19,637 nucleotides of DNA from contig CAMFFI010000005.1 of NCBI GenBank assembly GCA_945949625.1, positions 1-19,637 of the forward strand, in the 5' to 3' direction. Positions 1 through 7,561 of this stretch are shown piece by piece. Source of the stretch: an uncultured bacterium (GTDB lineage Bacteria > Bacillota > Clostridia > Oscillospirales > Acutalibacteraceae). The position numbers were made by a program, and so were the translations under genes. Under the pieces are notes generated by a model. The model worked only from the letters and a program-made list of their open reading frames with translations. It did not search any database and was not told where the DNA came from. Every line of letters starts with the position of its first letter. Within the stretch, counting starts at the first letter, position 1.

Positions 1-2
1 TA

Positions 3-578
3 CCCTTTGAACAGCTTCCGGCAGATTGGAAATGTCCGCTATGCGGTGCGGCAAAGACAGATTTTAAGCCGGAAACTGCTGATGGGGAAAAAGAAAAGCC
101 GGTTACAGTACCCATAGAAGCAGAGCTTGTAAATCTCTCTGTCGGTCAACTAGCGGCTCTCTGCTCCAATCTCGCAAGAGGCTGTGAGAAACAGTACAAG
201 ACGGAAGAATCAAAACTATTTAGCGAACTTGCTGACTATTTTACTGCGGCTGTTCCTGCTGTCAGCGACGCTACTGTTGAAAAATTGGCGAAAAATTTAA
301 TAGAGGATGCTGAAAACTATGTCGGTGTCCGTGCCACAGCCGATGCAAACGGGGATCGGGGTGCGGCGAGAATTTGCGTTTGGGGCGAAAAGGTTACCCG
401 TATGCTTTCTTCTCTTGTAAGCCGTTATCTGAACGAGGGAGAAAAAATGCTTGAGGGTACAAACATCTGGGTTTGCACTACCTGCGGTTTCGTCTACATC
501 GGCGAACAGGCACCGGAACTTTGTCCTGTATGTAAAGTTCCTGCGTGGAAATTTGAAAAAATAGAAGGGAGAGTGTAA
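3..578 (+). CDS. rubredoxin-domain protein, 5' end outside window
   Basis: The frame is open from the first bases, so the true start lies upstream; 191 residues are visible. It opens with the second half of a classical rubredoxin (PFEQLPADWKCPLCG, residues 1-15; the first Cys pair is outside the window). A helical segment follows (about 40-150) that resembles a ferritin-like bundle but shows no clear ExxH iron ligands. The C-terminus is a second rubredoxin-like knuckle with Cys158/161 and Cys174/177 (WVCTTCGFVY...ELCPVC). Rubredoxin centres carry single electrons in the cytoplasm of anaerobes, usually to rubrerythrins or flavodiiron proteins. The next gene starts 2 bp after the stop and encodes a rubrerythrin fusion, so the two are almost certainly co-transcribed and act in one oxygen/peroxide-reducing chain. 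A further N-terminal domain, such as a flavin reductase, could lie outside the window. Confidence 0.8.
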   Translation, partial: PFEQLPADWKCPLCGAAKTDFKPETADGEKEKPVTVPIEAELVNLSVGQLAALCSNLARGCEKQYKTEESKLFSELADYFTAAVPAVSDATVEKLAKNLIEDAENYVGVRATADANGDRGAARICVWGEKVTRMLSSLVSRYLNEGEKMLEGTNIWVCTTCGFVYIGEQAPELCPVCKVPAWKFEKIEGRV

Positions 579-580
579 TC

Positions 581-1750
581 ATGGATAAAGTTGCTGTTCG
601 TAATTTGAGACTTTGTACAAAGGATTGTCTCTGCCTGTATGTTTGCCCTGTCGGAGCAACGGACACGGAAAACAGTATTATTGATGTAAACAAATGTATC
701 GGTTGCGGTGCTTGTGCCGATGCTTGTCCAAGTGGAGCTATCAGTATGGTGCCAAAGATTTATCCTGTTCAACAGGCAAAGACAGATTCTGTTAAAGCGG
801 TATTGAATAGCGTTGCTCAGCGCAAAGCAGATGAAGAAAAAGCTGCTTTGCAAATTGCAGAAGCTACCGAAAAGGACGGTCTCTACCGCTTGATGAAGGC
901 TGTTGCCAAATCTGAACGATTGGTGGCGGAGGACATAATGCGTGAGGCAGGATATATGCTTCCCCAAAGCAATAACGCTCATGAACTTTTGGAAGAACTT
1001 ATTGCGAAGTCGCCTGACGGATTTCCTGTGGAAACTGCAAAAAAACTACTTAATATGATTCCGAATAATGAAAATGAAAAGAAAGAGGTAAAAGCTATGA
1101 AAAAATGGGTTTGTTCCGTATGCGGATATGTACACGAAGGTGACACTCCTCCTGAAAAGTGTCCTGTTTGCAAGCAGCCTGCCGAAAAGTTTAATCTTGT
1201 AGAGGAAGAAAAGAAAAATCCTTATGCAGGGACGCAAACCGAAAAGAATTTGGAAACAGCGTTTGCGGGTGAGTCTCAGGCTCGTAATAAATATACCTAC
1301 TTTGCTTCCGTTGCCAAAAAGGAAGGCTACGAGCAAATGGCTGCATTGTTTCTGAAAACCGCTGACAATGAAAAAGAACACGCTAAAATGTGGTTCAAAG
1401 AGCTGAACGGTCTTGGTGATACAGCTGACAATTTACTGTCGGCTGCTGAAGGCGAGAACTACGAGTGGACAGATATGTACGACGGATTTGCAAAAACTGC
1501 CGAAGAAGAGGGCTTCCTCGAACTTGCCGCAAAATTCAGAGCAGTAGCTGCAATTGAAAAGCACCACGAAGAAAGATACCGTGCTTTGCTTAAAAACATT
1601 GAAACCGCACAGGTTTTTGAAAAGAGTGAAGTAAAGGTTTGGGAATGCCGCAACTGCGGACATATAGTTGTGGGAATCAAAGCCCCCGAAGTATGCCCTG
1701 TTTGCGCTCATCCGCAGGCTTACTTTGAGGTAAATTCTGAGAACTACTGA
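581..1750 (+). CDS. 4Fe-4S ferredoxin / rubredoxin / rubrerythrin / rubredoxin fusion protein
   Basis: A 389-aa multidomain redox protein. Residues 1-55 form a ferredoxin-like domain with Cys39/42/45/49 in a standard CxxCxxCxxxCP motif and Cys12/16/18/22 in an odd CxxxCxCxxxCP motif. Residues 60-170 are a charged helical linker. Residues 173-205 are a rubredoxin knuckle (Cys178/181/194/197). Residues 213-340 are the diiron rubrerythrin domain (Glu231 in AGESQAR, Glu264xxHis267, Glu326xxHis329). Residues 353-383 are a second rubredoxin (Cys356/359/372/375). Rubrerythrins reduce hydrogen peroxide to water in the anaerobe cytoplasm; the ferredoxin domain may feed electrons internally. The start follows the ribosome site GAAGGGAGAG, 2 bp after the upstream stop. 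Residue 173 is an internal Met (base 1097) preceded by AAAGAGGT, where ordinary clostridial 'reverse' rubrerythrins begin, so a shorter nested product is possible. Family assignment is firm; the physiological partner is inferred. Confidence 0.93.
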   Translation: MDKVAVRNLRLCTKDCLCLYVCPVGATDTENSIIDVNKCIGCGACADACPSGAISMVPKIYPVQQAKTDSVKAVLNSVAQRKADEEKAALQIAEATEKDGLYRLMKAVAKSERLVAEDIMREAGYMLPQSNNAHELLEELIAKSPDGFPVETAKKLLNMIPNNENEKKEVKAMKKWVCSVCGYVHEGDTPPEKCPVCKQPAEKFNLVEEEKKNPYAGTQTEKNLETAFAGESQARNKYTYFASVAKKEGYEQMAALFLKTADNEKEHAKMWFKELNGLGDTADNLLSAAEGENYEWTDMYDGFAKTAEEEGFLELAAKFRAVAAIEKHHEERYRALLKNIETAQVFEKSEVKVWECRNCGHIVVGIKAPEVCPVCAHPQAYFEVNSENY

Positions 1751-1784
1751 TCATAGCGCTTTAACGAAATAAAGATACTCTATA

Positions 1785-1964
1785 TTAAGGAAACACTGAT
1801 TAAATCGTTTGTGCATATTGCGCAGTCAGATTTTTTGTCAGGTTGCACAAACAAACCGTAGTAATGCTGACGCATTACGAGGATTTTTTGGGAAAGCTGG
1901 CTAAAAAATATGCAAGCAAGATGTGCAAACAGCTTTCAGCGTGATTTATTCAGTATTTCCTTAA
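1785..1964. mobile_element. 180-bp MITE-like element with terminal inverted repeats
   Basis: The left end (1785-1806) and the reverse complement of the right end (1943-1964) match at 20 of 22 bases, beginning TTAAGGAAA. TTAA or TA could be the target duplication. Three perfect internal stems are visible: GTTTGTGCA/TGCACAAAC (1807-1815 with 1844-1852), GTAATGC/GCATTAC (1861-1867 with 1872-1878) and AAAGCTG/CAGCTTT (1893-1899 with 1930-1936). There is no ORF. It sits between the rubrerythrin fusion stop and that gene's terminator. A structured 3'-UTR RNA is the alternative reading. Confidence 0.6.
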
Positions 1965-2005
1965 AATACGGTGTAACCTTAATTTTGAGGCTACACCGTA
2001 TTTTT
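1963..2005. terminator. bidirectional intrinsic terminator
   Basis: AAAATACGGTGTA pairs perfectly with TACACCGTATTTT around a 16-nt loop, and a T-run follows on the plus strand and an A-run precedes it (T-run for the minus strand). It can end transcription of the rubrerythrin operon from the left and of the tnpV unit from the right, since these converge here. Confidence 0.85.
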
Positions 2006-2031
2006 GCCGAAATATTATCTGTAAATTATTG

Positions 2032-2406
2032 TTATACATAGATTAAATCCGTATTTATAATCTCCATCACACGATTATGGATATTGTTCATTTGATGCAT
2101 CCACAGCATTTGATTTTCGGCTTTGAGTTGTTCGGTTACATTTTCATTTTCGGCAAGCTCTTTTACTAACAGAATAAACATTTCTTCTGCTTGCTTGTCA
2201 ATATCGGTAAGGTAACTGTTTAACTTTCCGCTCGTCAGCAAATTAATATACAATACCTTGTGATTTTGCCTTAGATAGCGCTTGTGCCGCTGACCCCACA
2301 TTCCGATTGGCTTTGTTTCTTGTTCGGGTATTTGTAAATTGGGAAGATAATAATCTCCAACCTGTGTGTATGTGCCGCCCATTTGCTCAAAAATAGTCTT
2401 TTCCAT
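2032..2406 (-). CDS. tnpV: TnpV family transposon-encoded protein
   Basis: A 124-aa protein that matches the TnpV family as I remember it: the opening MEKTIFEQMGGTYT, the central GMWGQRHKRYL, LLTSGKLNSYL, and a C-terminal NRVMEIINTDLIYV segment. TnpV was named from Tn4451-type mobilizable elements of Clostridia and is common in conjugative transposons; its biochemical role is unknown. The ATG has a good ribosome site (GGAGG, 9 nt upstream) lying inside the preceding 69-aa ORF, whose 3' end overlaps this gene by 20 bp, so the pair is translationally linked. No resolvase or mobilization gene is next to it, so this looks like an orphaned piece of an element. Confidence 0.88.
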   Translation of the reverse strand: MEKTIFEQMGGTYTQVGDYYLPNLQIPEQETKPIGMWGQRHKRYLRQNHKVLYINLLTSGKLNSYLTDIDKQAEEMFILLVKELAENENVTEQLKAENQMLWMHQMNNIHNRVMEIINTDLIYV

Positions 2407-2596
2407 AATCGTAAACCTCCGTCATCTTAATTCTAAATTTCTTAATCGGTGCGTGAGCAAATTTGATGATAAGTTCATCAACTGCATCTGTATATCTTCC
2501 GTCTGCAATGAGTTTGTTTCTCAAATTGTTTAGACTGTCGATAATAACGCTGTGCCCATAATCGTCAATCGCTAAGTAATATTTTTGCTTTCGCAT
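2387..2596 (-). CDS. small conserved protein upstream of TnpV
   Basis: A 69-aa protein. The frame is open to an ATG at 2641, but the start chosen here (MRKQKYYLAIDD, base 2596) is the one with a strong AGGAGGT site 7 nt upstream. Small proteins with the same opening and the pattern 'LRNKLI..GRYTD.VDE' accompany TnpV in clostridial mobile elements; that is from memory and no function is known. The 3' end overlaps tnpV by 20 bp. Upstream, TACAAT (minus strand) with TG two bases before it could be an extended -10 box; no good -35 is visible. Confidence 0.72.
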   Translation of the reverse strand: MRKQKYYLAIDDYGHSVIIDSLNNLRNKLIADGRYTDAVDELIIKFAHAPIKKFRIKMTEVYDYGKDYF

Positions 2597-2671
2597 ACGC
2601 TCGACCTCCTTTGTATCTACATTGTAACATGAGATTATCAAGATGACGAATGTGCGATTTTTTTGAACATA

Positions 2672-2719
2672 AAGAAAGACAGAGTAAAAAGCATTTTTGC
2701 CTTATACTCTGTCTTTCTT
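2672..2719. terminator. hairpin terminator, 15-bp perfect stem
   Basis: AAGAAAGACAGAGTA (2672-2686) and TACTCTGTCTTTCTT (2705-2719) are perfect reverse complements around an 18-nt loop. It lies downstream of the minus-strand 86-aa gene and upstream of the TnpV pair. The U-tract is interrupted, so efficiency is uncertain. The rest of 2642-2819 shows no gene. Confidence 0.65.
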
Positions 2720-2819
2720 GCCTTTGCAATGCCCATAAAGTTTTATTTTTAAGTGTTTTTCAAATTACTTCCTTATGTGGCGTTAGCATTTCATGATCTC
2801 CTGTTTGTCGTTGTTCTTT

Positions 2820-3080
2820 TCAGGTCATTGATTCAATTACAATTTTTGCACCAAGCTTAAATCCTGTGATAAAGGATTGCCGTTCGCAGATTTCAGAAAT
2901 TTCCCGATTGCAGTCCTTGTATTTTTCAAAGATTTCTTTCTGCTCGTCAGAAAGAGTTGCTGTGAGTTTTTCTTCATTTCTGTTAAGCAACCCGAGCAAT
3001 TCTTTCGTTTCATCATCAAGCTTAGCACATTTTTCGTGAGGGAATAAGTTTCCATAGTATAAATCTTCGAGTGTATCCAT
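2820..3080 (-). CDS. DUF6809-like small protein
   Basis: An 86-aa, Glu/Lys-rich, largely helical protein (MDTLEDLYYGNLFPHEK..., ending FITGFKLGAKIVIESM). The opening 'LEDLYYGN..P', the central 'NEEKLTATLSDEQKEIFEKY' stretch and the 'FI.GF.LGA' ending fit a family of small clostridial proteins that I recall as DUF6809, often found in integrative elements. No catalytic motif or membrane segment is seen; it could be an accessory or adaptor protein. The ribosome site AGGTGG lies about 9 nt before the ATG. Its position next to the TnpV pair on the same strand suggests the same element remnant. Confidence 0.72.
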   Translation of the reverse strand: MDTLEDLYYGNLFPHEKCAKLDDETKELLGLLNRNEEKLTATLSDEQKEIFEKYKDCNREISEICERQSFITGFKLGAKIVIESMT

Positions 3081-3164
3081 AGTTTATGCCACCTTTCGTA
3101 GCACAAACATATACCATATAACTTTTCAAAAGTCCAGAGTTTATTTTATCTTTATGAATAAATA

Positions 3165-4139
3165 CTAATTATCATAATCCTTCCAGAAATTTTCAACGGC
3201 TTTTTCATAGCCTTCTTTATCAACCCAGTAACTCAAACAATGTTCAGCACCGTGAACAATAAATAATCGTTTTGGAGAAGCACACGCCTGATAGTTTTCA
3301 TATGTCATTTCAACCGGCACAAAGTGATCATCTGTCCCGTGGATAAAGAGTATCGGCACTTTGCACTCCTTGAGCGCATCTGTGCAGGAGTAATCTTTTG
3401 AGCCTATCCGGATTTTTCTTTTACATATATCGTTAGCAATTGCTCCACGAATACCGTTATAATGAAAATGCAAATTGTTCTCTACAATATGTTTCCATAT
3501 TGCGTGTGGAGAAGTATATCCGCAGTCAGCAATAATACCGTGAACATTTTCGGGAAGTTCCAATCCCGATGCCATAAGAACAGTAGATGCTCCCATAGAA
3601 ACACCGAATAAGTAGATAGGCAAATCATCATACTTTTCTTTAGCCCAATTTATCCAATCAAGACAATCATAGCGCTCTAAAAGACCAAAACCCATATAAT
3701 TACCGCCGCTGCTGCCTTGACCTCGCTGTTCGACGTATAAAACATTGCAGTCATTATTGTGCCAGAAATCAGATATCAAACCAAAGTCTTTCGTCCATGA
3801 TGAGCGCCACCCGTGCATAGCTATAATAGTTCGCTTTGCATTTTCGCACTTATGAAGATGACCTACCAATTTCTCACCGTCACGAGCTGTAATTTCAATT
3901 GTTTCACATTCGCTGTTTTTTAGTTTTTCCTCTGTTGCAGTCTGCAATTCTAAGCTTTCTTCCTTTTCTGCCGAGCCTGAAATTTTCTGTATGGATTTTT
4001 CCATTTTCAGCGGATCTTCACGGTCAAGCGCCACTTTCACTAACTTATTTGTAATTATATATGATACAGCACCTGCTGCTGCCAAGGCACTTGCAGTAAT
4101 ACCGGAACCTATTATTATTTTTTTAACTGTTTTATTCAT
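3165..4139 (-). CDS. membrane-anchored alpha/beta hydrolase
   Basis: A 324-aa protein of the alpha/beta hydrolase fold (serine aminopeptidase/YqkD-like). Residues 6-30 form a hydrophobic segment, either an uncleaved anchor or signal. The oxyanion region is HGW (109-111), the nucleophile elbow is GVSMGAS with Ser181, the acid is in HGTDDHFVP (Asp270 or Asp271), and the base is His300 in GAEHCL, so the triad is complete. The substrate (ester, lipid or peptide) cannot be told from sequence. The start has AAAGGA 8 nt upstream and lies 18 bp after the stop of the membrane protein gene upstream, so the two are likely one operon acting at the membrane. Confidence 0.87.
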   Translation of the reverse strand: MNKTVKKIIIGSGITASALAAAGAVSYIITNKLVKVALDREDPLKMEKSIQKISGSAEKEESLELQTATEEKLKNSECETIEITARDGEKLVGHLHKCENAKRTIIAMHGWRSSWTKDFGLISDFWHNNDCNVLYVEQRGQGSSGGNYMGFGLLERYDCLDWINWAKEKYDDLPIYLFGVSMGASTVLMASGLELPENVHGIIADCGYTSPHAIWKHIVENNLHFHYNGIRGAIANDICKRKIRIGSKDYSCTDALKECKVPILFIHGTDDHFVPVEMTYENYQACASPKRLFIVHGAEHCLSYWVDKEGYEKAVENFWKDYDN

Positions 4140-4157
4140 AGTAAAAATCCTTTCTGA

Positions 4158-4892
4158 TTATTTCTTTTTTTGATGTTCCTCAAGTGTACCTTTTATATCT
4201 TTAATATATTCCAAAACAGGTCTGTCTGCTGAAAAAGGATGAAAAAAGCGATCTTTTTTTGCCGTTTGTTCGTATGAGTTTCTAATGTGTAACTTAATCT
4301 GTTCATAGCGTATGATAACTTTATTCTCATCAGCATATTTTTTAAGCTTTGCTACTAACTGCATGGAATGTACTACATCTATGATAAAAACTCCGAAAAA
4401 TAAGCCTATAAAAAATGAAAAAGCTAAATTCTCGCTAAGCCACCGTACGGAATCTTTTATTAACGGATGAATTGCGAAGTAATAAATACCGCCGAGAAGT
4501 GCCCATATCAAAGAAAATTCAGGACAAATAATTCCTTTAATATTACCCCATTTATCCGAATAGTCCCAAAGACGAATATTGCTTACCTTTAAAGCTATTA
4601 TACCTGCAATGTACTCAATAACTGTCATTAGTATTGACATAATTATAAATAATACAATTTTATTCAGGAATGAATTTTGAGTAAAACAGTATTTTTCAAG
4701 ATTAGCCACCAGAAACAGAACACAGAGTCCTACACCGTAAAGCGGCAGATACGGTCCGGTACAAAAGCCGGGATTTATCCATTTTCTTTCAGGATTTGCG
4801 CTTGAAATAAAGCGGCGAAACAAGAGTTCAGTCACCCAACCGAATACAGAGCCGATAAAGAATATGAAAGAAAGTTCCAACAGTATATTCAT
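4158..4892 (-). CDS. CmpB-type putative ABC transporter permease (PF06541-like)
   Basis: A 244-aa integral membrane protein with about five hydrophobic segments (roughly residues 3-22, 50-66, 74-100, 121-145, 160-182) and a charged C-terminal tail. The segment NPGFCTGPYLPLYGVG is the signature of the family annotated as 'putative ABC transporter permease' (ABC_trans_CmpB, PF06541); transport has not been shown for most members. The open frame runs to an ATG at 4997, but the ATG at 4892 is preferred because AGGAG lies 9 nt upstream; an ATG at 4901 is too close to that site. The alpha/beta hydrolase follows 18 bp downstream. No ATPase gene is adjacent. Confidence 0.8.
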   Translation of the reverse strand: MNILLELSFIFFIGSVFGWVTELLFRRFISSANPERKWINPGFCTGPYLPLYGVGLCVLFLVANLEKYCFTQNSFLNKIVLFIIMSILMTVIEYIAGIIALKVSNIRLWDYSDKWGNIKGIICPEFSLIWALLGGIYYFAIHPLIKDSVRWLSENLAFSFFIGLFFGVFIIDVVHSMQLVAKLKKYADENKVIIRYEQIKLHIRNSYEQTAKKDRFFHPFSADRPVLEYIKDIKGTLEEHQKKK

Positions 4893-5045
4893 AACGCACA
4901 TCTCCTGAATACTGTTATAAGCTACATTTATTTCCTTTTGACATAATATATGCTGACAATTGATAAAATCAGAAGAAAATATTTGCCGTAAGAGCAATAA
5001 TAAGGGTTGATGAATATGAATTATGTAAAACTATTAATTGAATAA

Positions 5046-5070
5046 CCTCTGCCTTGTGTATGGGCAGAGG
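5046..5070 (-). terminator. hairpin downstream of oleate hydratase
   Basis: CCTCTGCC (5046-5053) and GGCAGAGG (5063-5070) form an 8-bp GC-rich stem just past the ohyA stop. The following minus-strand tract (TTATTCAATTAAT) is only partly T-rich, so this is a moderate terminator candidate. Confidence 0.5.
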
Positions 5071-5081
5071 CATTGTTTACA

Positions 5082-6857
5082 TCAGATTATATTGTACTCT
5101 TTCAGCAATTTTTCGATATCCGTACCCTGCACTTTTTTGAGGACCTCTTTTAGAGCAATCCTTTCCTTGAGTCCAAGCTCCATATCAGTAATCTTTTTAC
5201 CGTCACGCAGCTGCACTGTGGCATTGAGCAGATCACGTATATCATATACGCTGCCCCATACCTCGGGTACTCCGCGGTCAATATCAAGCAGAGTGTAAAC
5301 AGCTTCCATACCTGTACGCATAGAGTATTCAGTGGTAAAAATTGTATCGCGTTTAGTTTCAGCAAACTGACCGAGAAATGCGAAGTTCACTGCTCCGTCA
5401 GGCACAACATTCGGACGGTCGCCTGCCGCACGAGGCATAAAGAAAGCGGTGATATAAGGCATCATAACCGGCACTGTGTTGGCACTGTGCTCAGCCATAT
5501 CTTCAATTTCGCTTTCCGGCACGCCAATGTGATACAGCCATTCCATACAAATTTCCTTGCCGGTGCACTCTCGCATAGGTTTTTTTACATAGTCGCCTGG
5601 TTTATCTGAAAACAGTGCATAAACCCATACAAGGCACTGATCCTTTGGCTGATTACGAAATTGCGGCTGACGGTTAATGGTCCAGCTCAACAACCAGTTA
5701 GAGTCTTTTACCGTTACTATACCGCCTGTGACAACACCGCCGGAAAATGGATCACGTTTGCATATATTTTTGATATAGGGAATAATACGCTGGTCCAGTG
5801 TGGTAACGGTAGCACTCATCCAATTAGACTGTTCGGGGTCGTAACAGAATTTGTCAGGATGTCCGAATGCGGGATCCTGCGCCGCAATTTTGCGCCACAT
5901 ATCCCAGCCACCGCCGGGTTTAATTTCGGTGTTGAAGGAAGCAGGTGTATTTTGAGAACCCATGGTAGAATTCTCTACACATCCGCCGTTTGTGATGAAC
6001 ACAAGATCGTTTTCGGTCAGATCAACATACTCCGTCTTACCGTTGACAAGCAACTCAATTCTCTTTGCCTGTTTCTTATCAGGCAGAATGTCGAATTCTA
6101 CATTGACAACCTTTGTGTTGTAATGGAACTGTACGCCGAAGGACTCCAGATATTTTATCATTGGCAGAATCATCGACTCATATTGATTGTACTTAGTAAA
6201 GCGCAATGCTTTGAAATCAGGAAGACCGCCCACATGATGAATGTAACGCTTGATATACAACTTCATCTCCAGAGCACTGTGCCAGTTTTCAAAAGCAAAC
6301 ATCGTGCGCCAATAGAGCCAAAAGTTTGAGTTTAAAACCTCATCGTCAAAAAAGTCGGTGATGCGCTTGTCATAAAGCTGTTCATCCGGTGTGAAGAAAA
6401 GCTTCATAATTTCCATTGTGCCTTTGTCGGAGAGACCGAATTTTCCGTCGGTATGGGCATCTTCACCGCGATTGACGGTCGCACGGCATAGCGAGTAGTT
6501 CGGATCCTTCTTGTTGAGCCAGTAATACTCATCCAGAACGCTTACGCCTTCTGTTTCAATTGAAGGAATAGAACGGAACAGATCCCACATTACCTCGAAA
6601 TGGTTATCCATTTCACGTCCACCGCGCATGACATATCCTACACCGGGATATTCCCAGCCATCGCAGGCACCGCCCGGAATGGGTTCTTTTTCAAATATAT
6701 GGATGTGTTCACCTTTCATCTGTCCGTCTCGTACAAGGTAGCAGGCTGCTGTCAACGCAGCAAGACCTGTACCGATGATATAAGCTGACTTGTGATCTAC
6801 GCCCTCAGGCTTTAAAGGACGTGCAAATGATTCATAATTACCGCTTGAATAATACAT
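5082..6857 (-). CDS. ohyA: oleate hydratase
   Basis: A 591-aa protein of the myosin-cross-reactive antigen family (EC 4.2.1.53), which adds water to the cis-9 double bond of oleate and other unsaturated fatty acids to give 10-hydroxy acids. This is a detoxification and biohydrogenation-type activity in gut bacteria. Visible features are the FAD-binding loop GTGLAALTAA (29-38), FEKEPIPGGACDG (55-67), and the RGGREM motif (78-83) with Glu82, which aligns with the catalytic acid of the Staphylococcus aureus enzyme as I recall it. Length is typical and the frame is intact. The ATG has an ideal AGGAGG site, and a promoter (TTGTTA, 17 bp, TAAAAT) lies at 6890-6918. The TetR-type gene upstream on the same strand ends in its own terminator, so ohyA is transcribed separately and may be that regulator's target. 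Confidence 0.95.
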   Translation of the reverse strand: MYYSSGNYESFARPLKPEGVDHKSAYIIGTGLAALTAACYLVRDGQMKGEHIHIFEKEPIPGGACDGWEYPGVGYVMRGGREMDNHFEVMWDLFRSIPSIETEGVSVLDEYYWLNKKDPNYSLCRATVNRGEDAHTDGKFGLSDKGTMEIMKLFFTPDEQLYDKRITDFFDDEVLNSNFWLYWRTMFAFENWHSALEMKLYIKRYIHHVGGLPDFKALRFTKYNQYESMILPMIKYLESFGVQFHYNTKVVNVEFDILPDKKQAKRIELLVNGKTEYVDLTENDLVFITNGGCVENSTMGSQNTPASFNTEIKPGGGWDMWRKIAAQDPAFGHPDKFCYDPEQSNWMSATVTTLDQRIIPYIKNICKRDPFSGGVVTGGIVTVKDSNWLLSWTINRQPQFRNQPKDQCLVWVYALFSDKPGDYVKKPMRECTGKEICMEWLYHIGVPESEIEDMAEHSANTVPVMMPYITAFFMPRAAGDRPNVVPDGAVNFAFLGQFAETKRDTIFTTEYSMRTGMEAVYTLLDIDRGVPEVWGSVYDIRDLLNATVQLRDGKKITDMELGLKERIALKEVLKKVQGTDIEKLLKEYNII

Positions 6858-6889
6858 AAAGAAACCTCCTTGATTTATTTGGTACTTTT

Positions 6890-6918
6890 ATTTTATGGAA
6901 ATTTAGCTTAATTAACAA
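6890..6918 (-). promoter_or_regulatory. predicted sigma-A promoter of ohyA
   Basis: On the minus strand TTGTTA (6913-6918) is separated by 17 bp from TAAAAT (6890-6895). It sits between the terminator of the TetR gene and the ohyA ribosome site, about 30 bp before the ATG. Confidence 0.6.
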
Positions 6919-6925
6919 TAAACAG

Positions 6926-6958
6926 AAAAAACGCAGTGATAAAAGTTTTATCACTGCG
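6926..6958 (-). terminator. intrinsic terminator of TetR-family gene
   Basis: A perfect 27-bp palindrome with a single central base (CGCAGTGATAAAA, then TTTTATCACTGCG; 6932-6958) is followed on the minus strand by TTTTTT. It starts 18 bp past the stop of the regulator gene. Its perfect symmetry also makes it a possible operator. Confidence 0.8.
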
Positions 6959-6976
6959 GCTAAATTGTAAGAATTT

Positions 6977-7561
6977 TTAACATTTATATTGATTTGACAA
7001 AGGCTTGTCTGTTCGGACATTATTCAAGGTGCGGGTAATATTTCCGTGAATCAGAACACTGAGACGATCAACAATCTGCTTTGGTTCTTCCTTCATATCG
7101 TTTCTAATCCAATTAAGCATAATGCCGACAAATGCGTATTTATAAAAGTCGGCTATGAATTTCTTATCCTCGTCACTCACTGCCATACCGACTGATTTTT
7201 CGTTAACAACATCGATAAGAAGATTGTATGTAAGCTTATACAAGTACATTTCTATCTGTTCACGACTGACAGATCGATATACATTCATAATAAAGGGTTT
7301 ATTATCAAGCACTGCATTAAAGATGTTTAAAAATCCCTCTTGCCAGGTATTATATGTCTTTTTACCCTCCAATGCTTTTGTCGCATCTTCAACACACGAC
7401 CATTCGATGAGATCGTAAATATCCTTAAAGTGGTAGTAAAAAGTCATACGGTTAATACCACAGTCATTGGCAATATCACCCACAGTAATTTTATTCAGCG
7501 GTTTTTGAAGCAAAAGATTTTTTAGTGATGCTTCTAACGCCCTCTTGGTGATATTTGACAC
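6977..7561 (-). CDS. TetR/AcrR family transcriptional regulator
   Basis: A 194-aa regulator. The N-terminal helix-turn-helix is clear: PLNKITVGDIANDCGINRMT followed by FYYHFKDIYDLIEW (about residues 21-54). It is closest in my reading to the DhaS-like branch with a TetR_C_8-type C-terminal domain (ligand pocket, dimer). The start is GTG at 7561, supported by AGGAG 8 nt upstream; no better ATG exists. It lies directly upstream of ohyA on the same strand, separated by its own terminator and the ohyA promoter, so control of ohyA by a fatty-acid-like ligand is plausible but inferred. A 13-bp perfect palindrome (ACTGCTGAGCAGT, 7631-7643) about 70 bp upstream of the start may be an operator. Confidence 0.88.
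   Translation of the reverse strand: MSNITKRALEASLKNLLLQKPLNKITVGDIANDCGINRMTFYYHFKDIYDLIEWSCVEDATKALEGKKTYNTWQEGFLNIFNAVLDNKPFIMNVYRSVSREQIEMYLYKLTYNLLIDVVNEKSVGMAVSDEDKKFIADFYKYAFVGIMLNWIRNDMKEEPKQIVDRLSVLIHGNITRTLNNVRTDKPLSNQYKC

Noticed and set aside
494..982. 162-codon minus-strand open frame
   Set aside because: Antisense to the rubredoxin and ferredoxin genes; its Cys/Phe-rich product is a composition artefact.
5661..6329. 222-codon plus-strand open frame
   Set aside because: It is wholly antisense to the well-supported oleate hydratase gene and has no ribosome site or recognisable domain.
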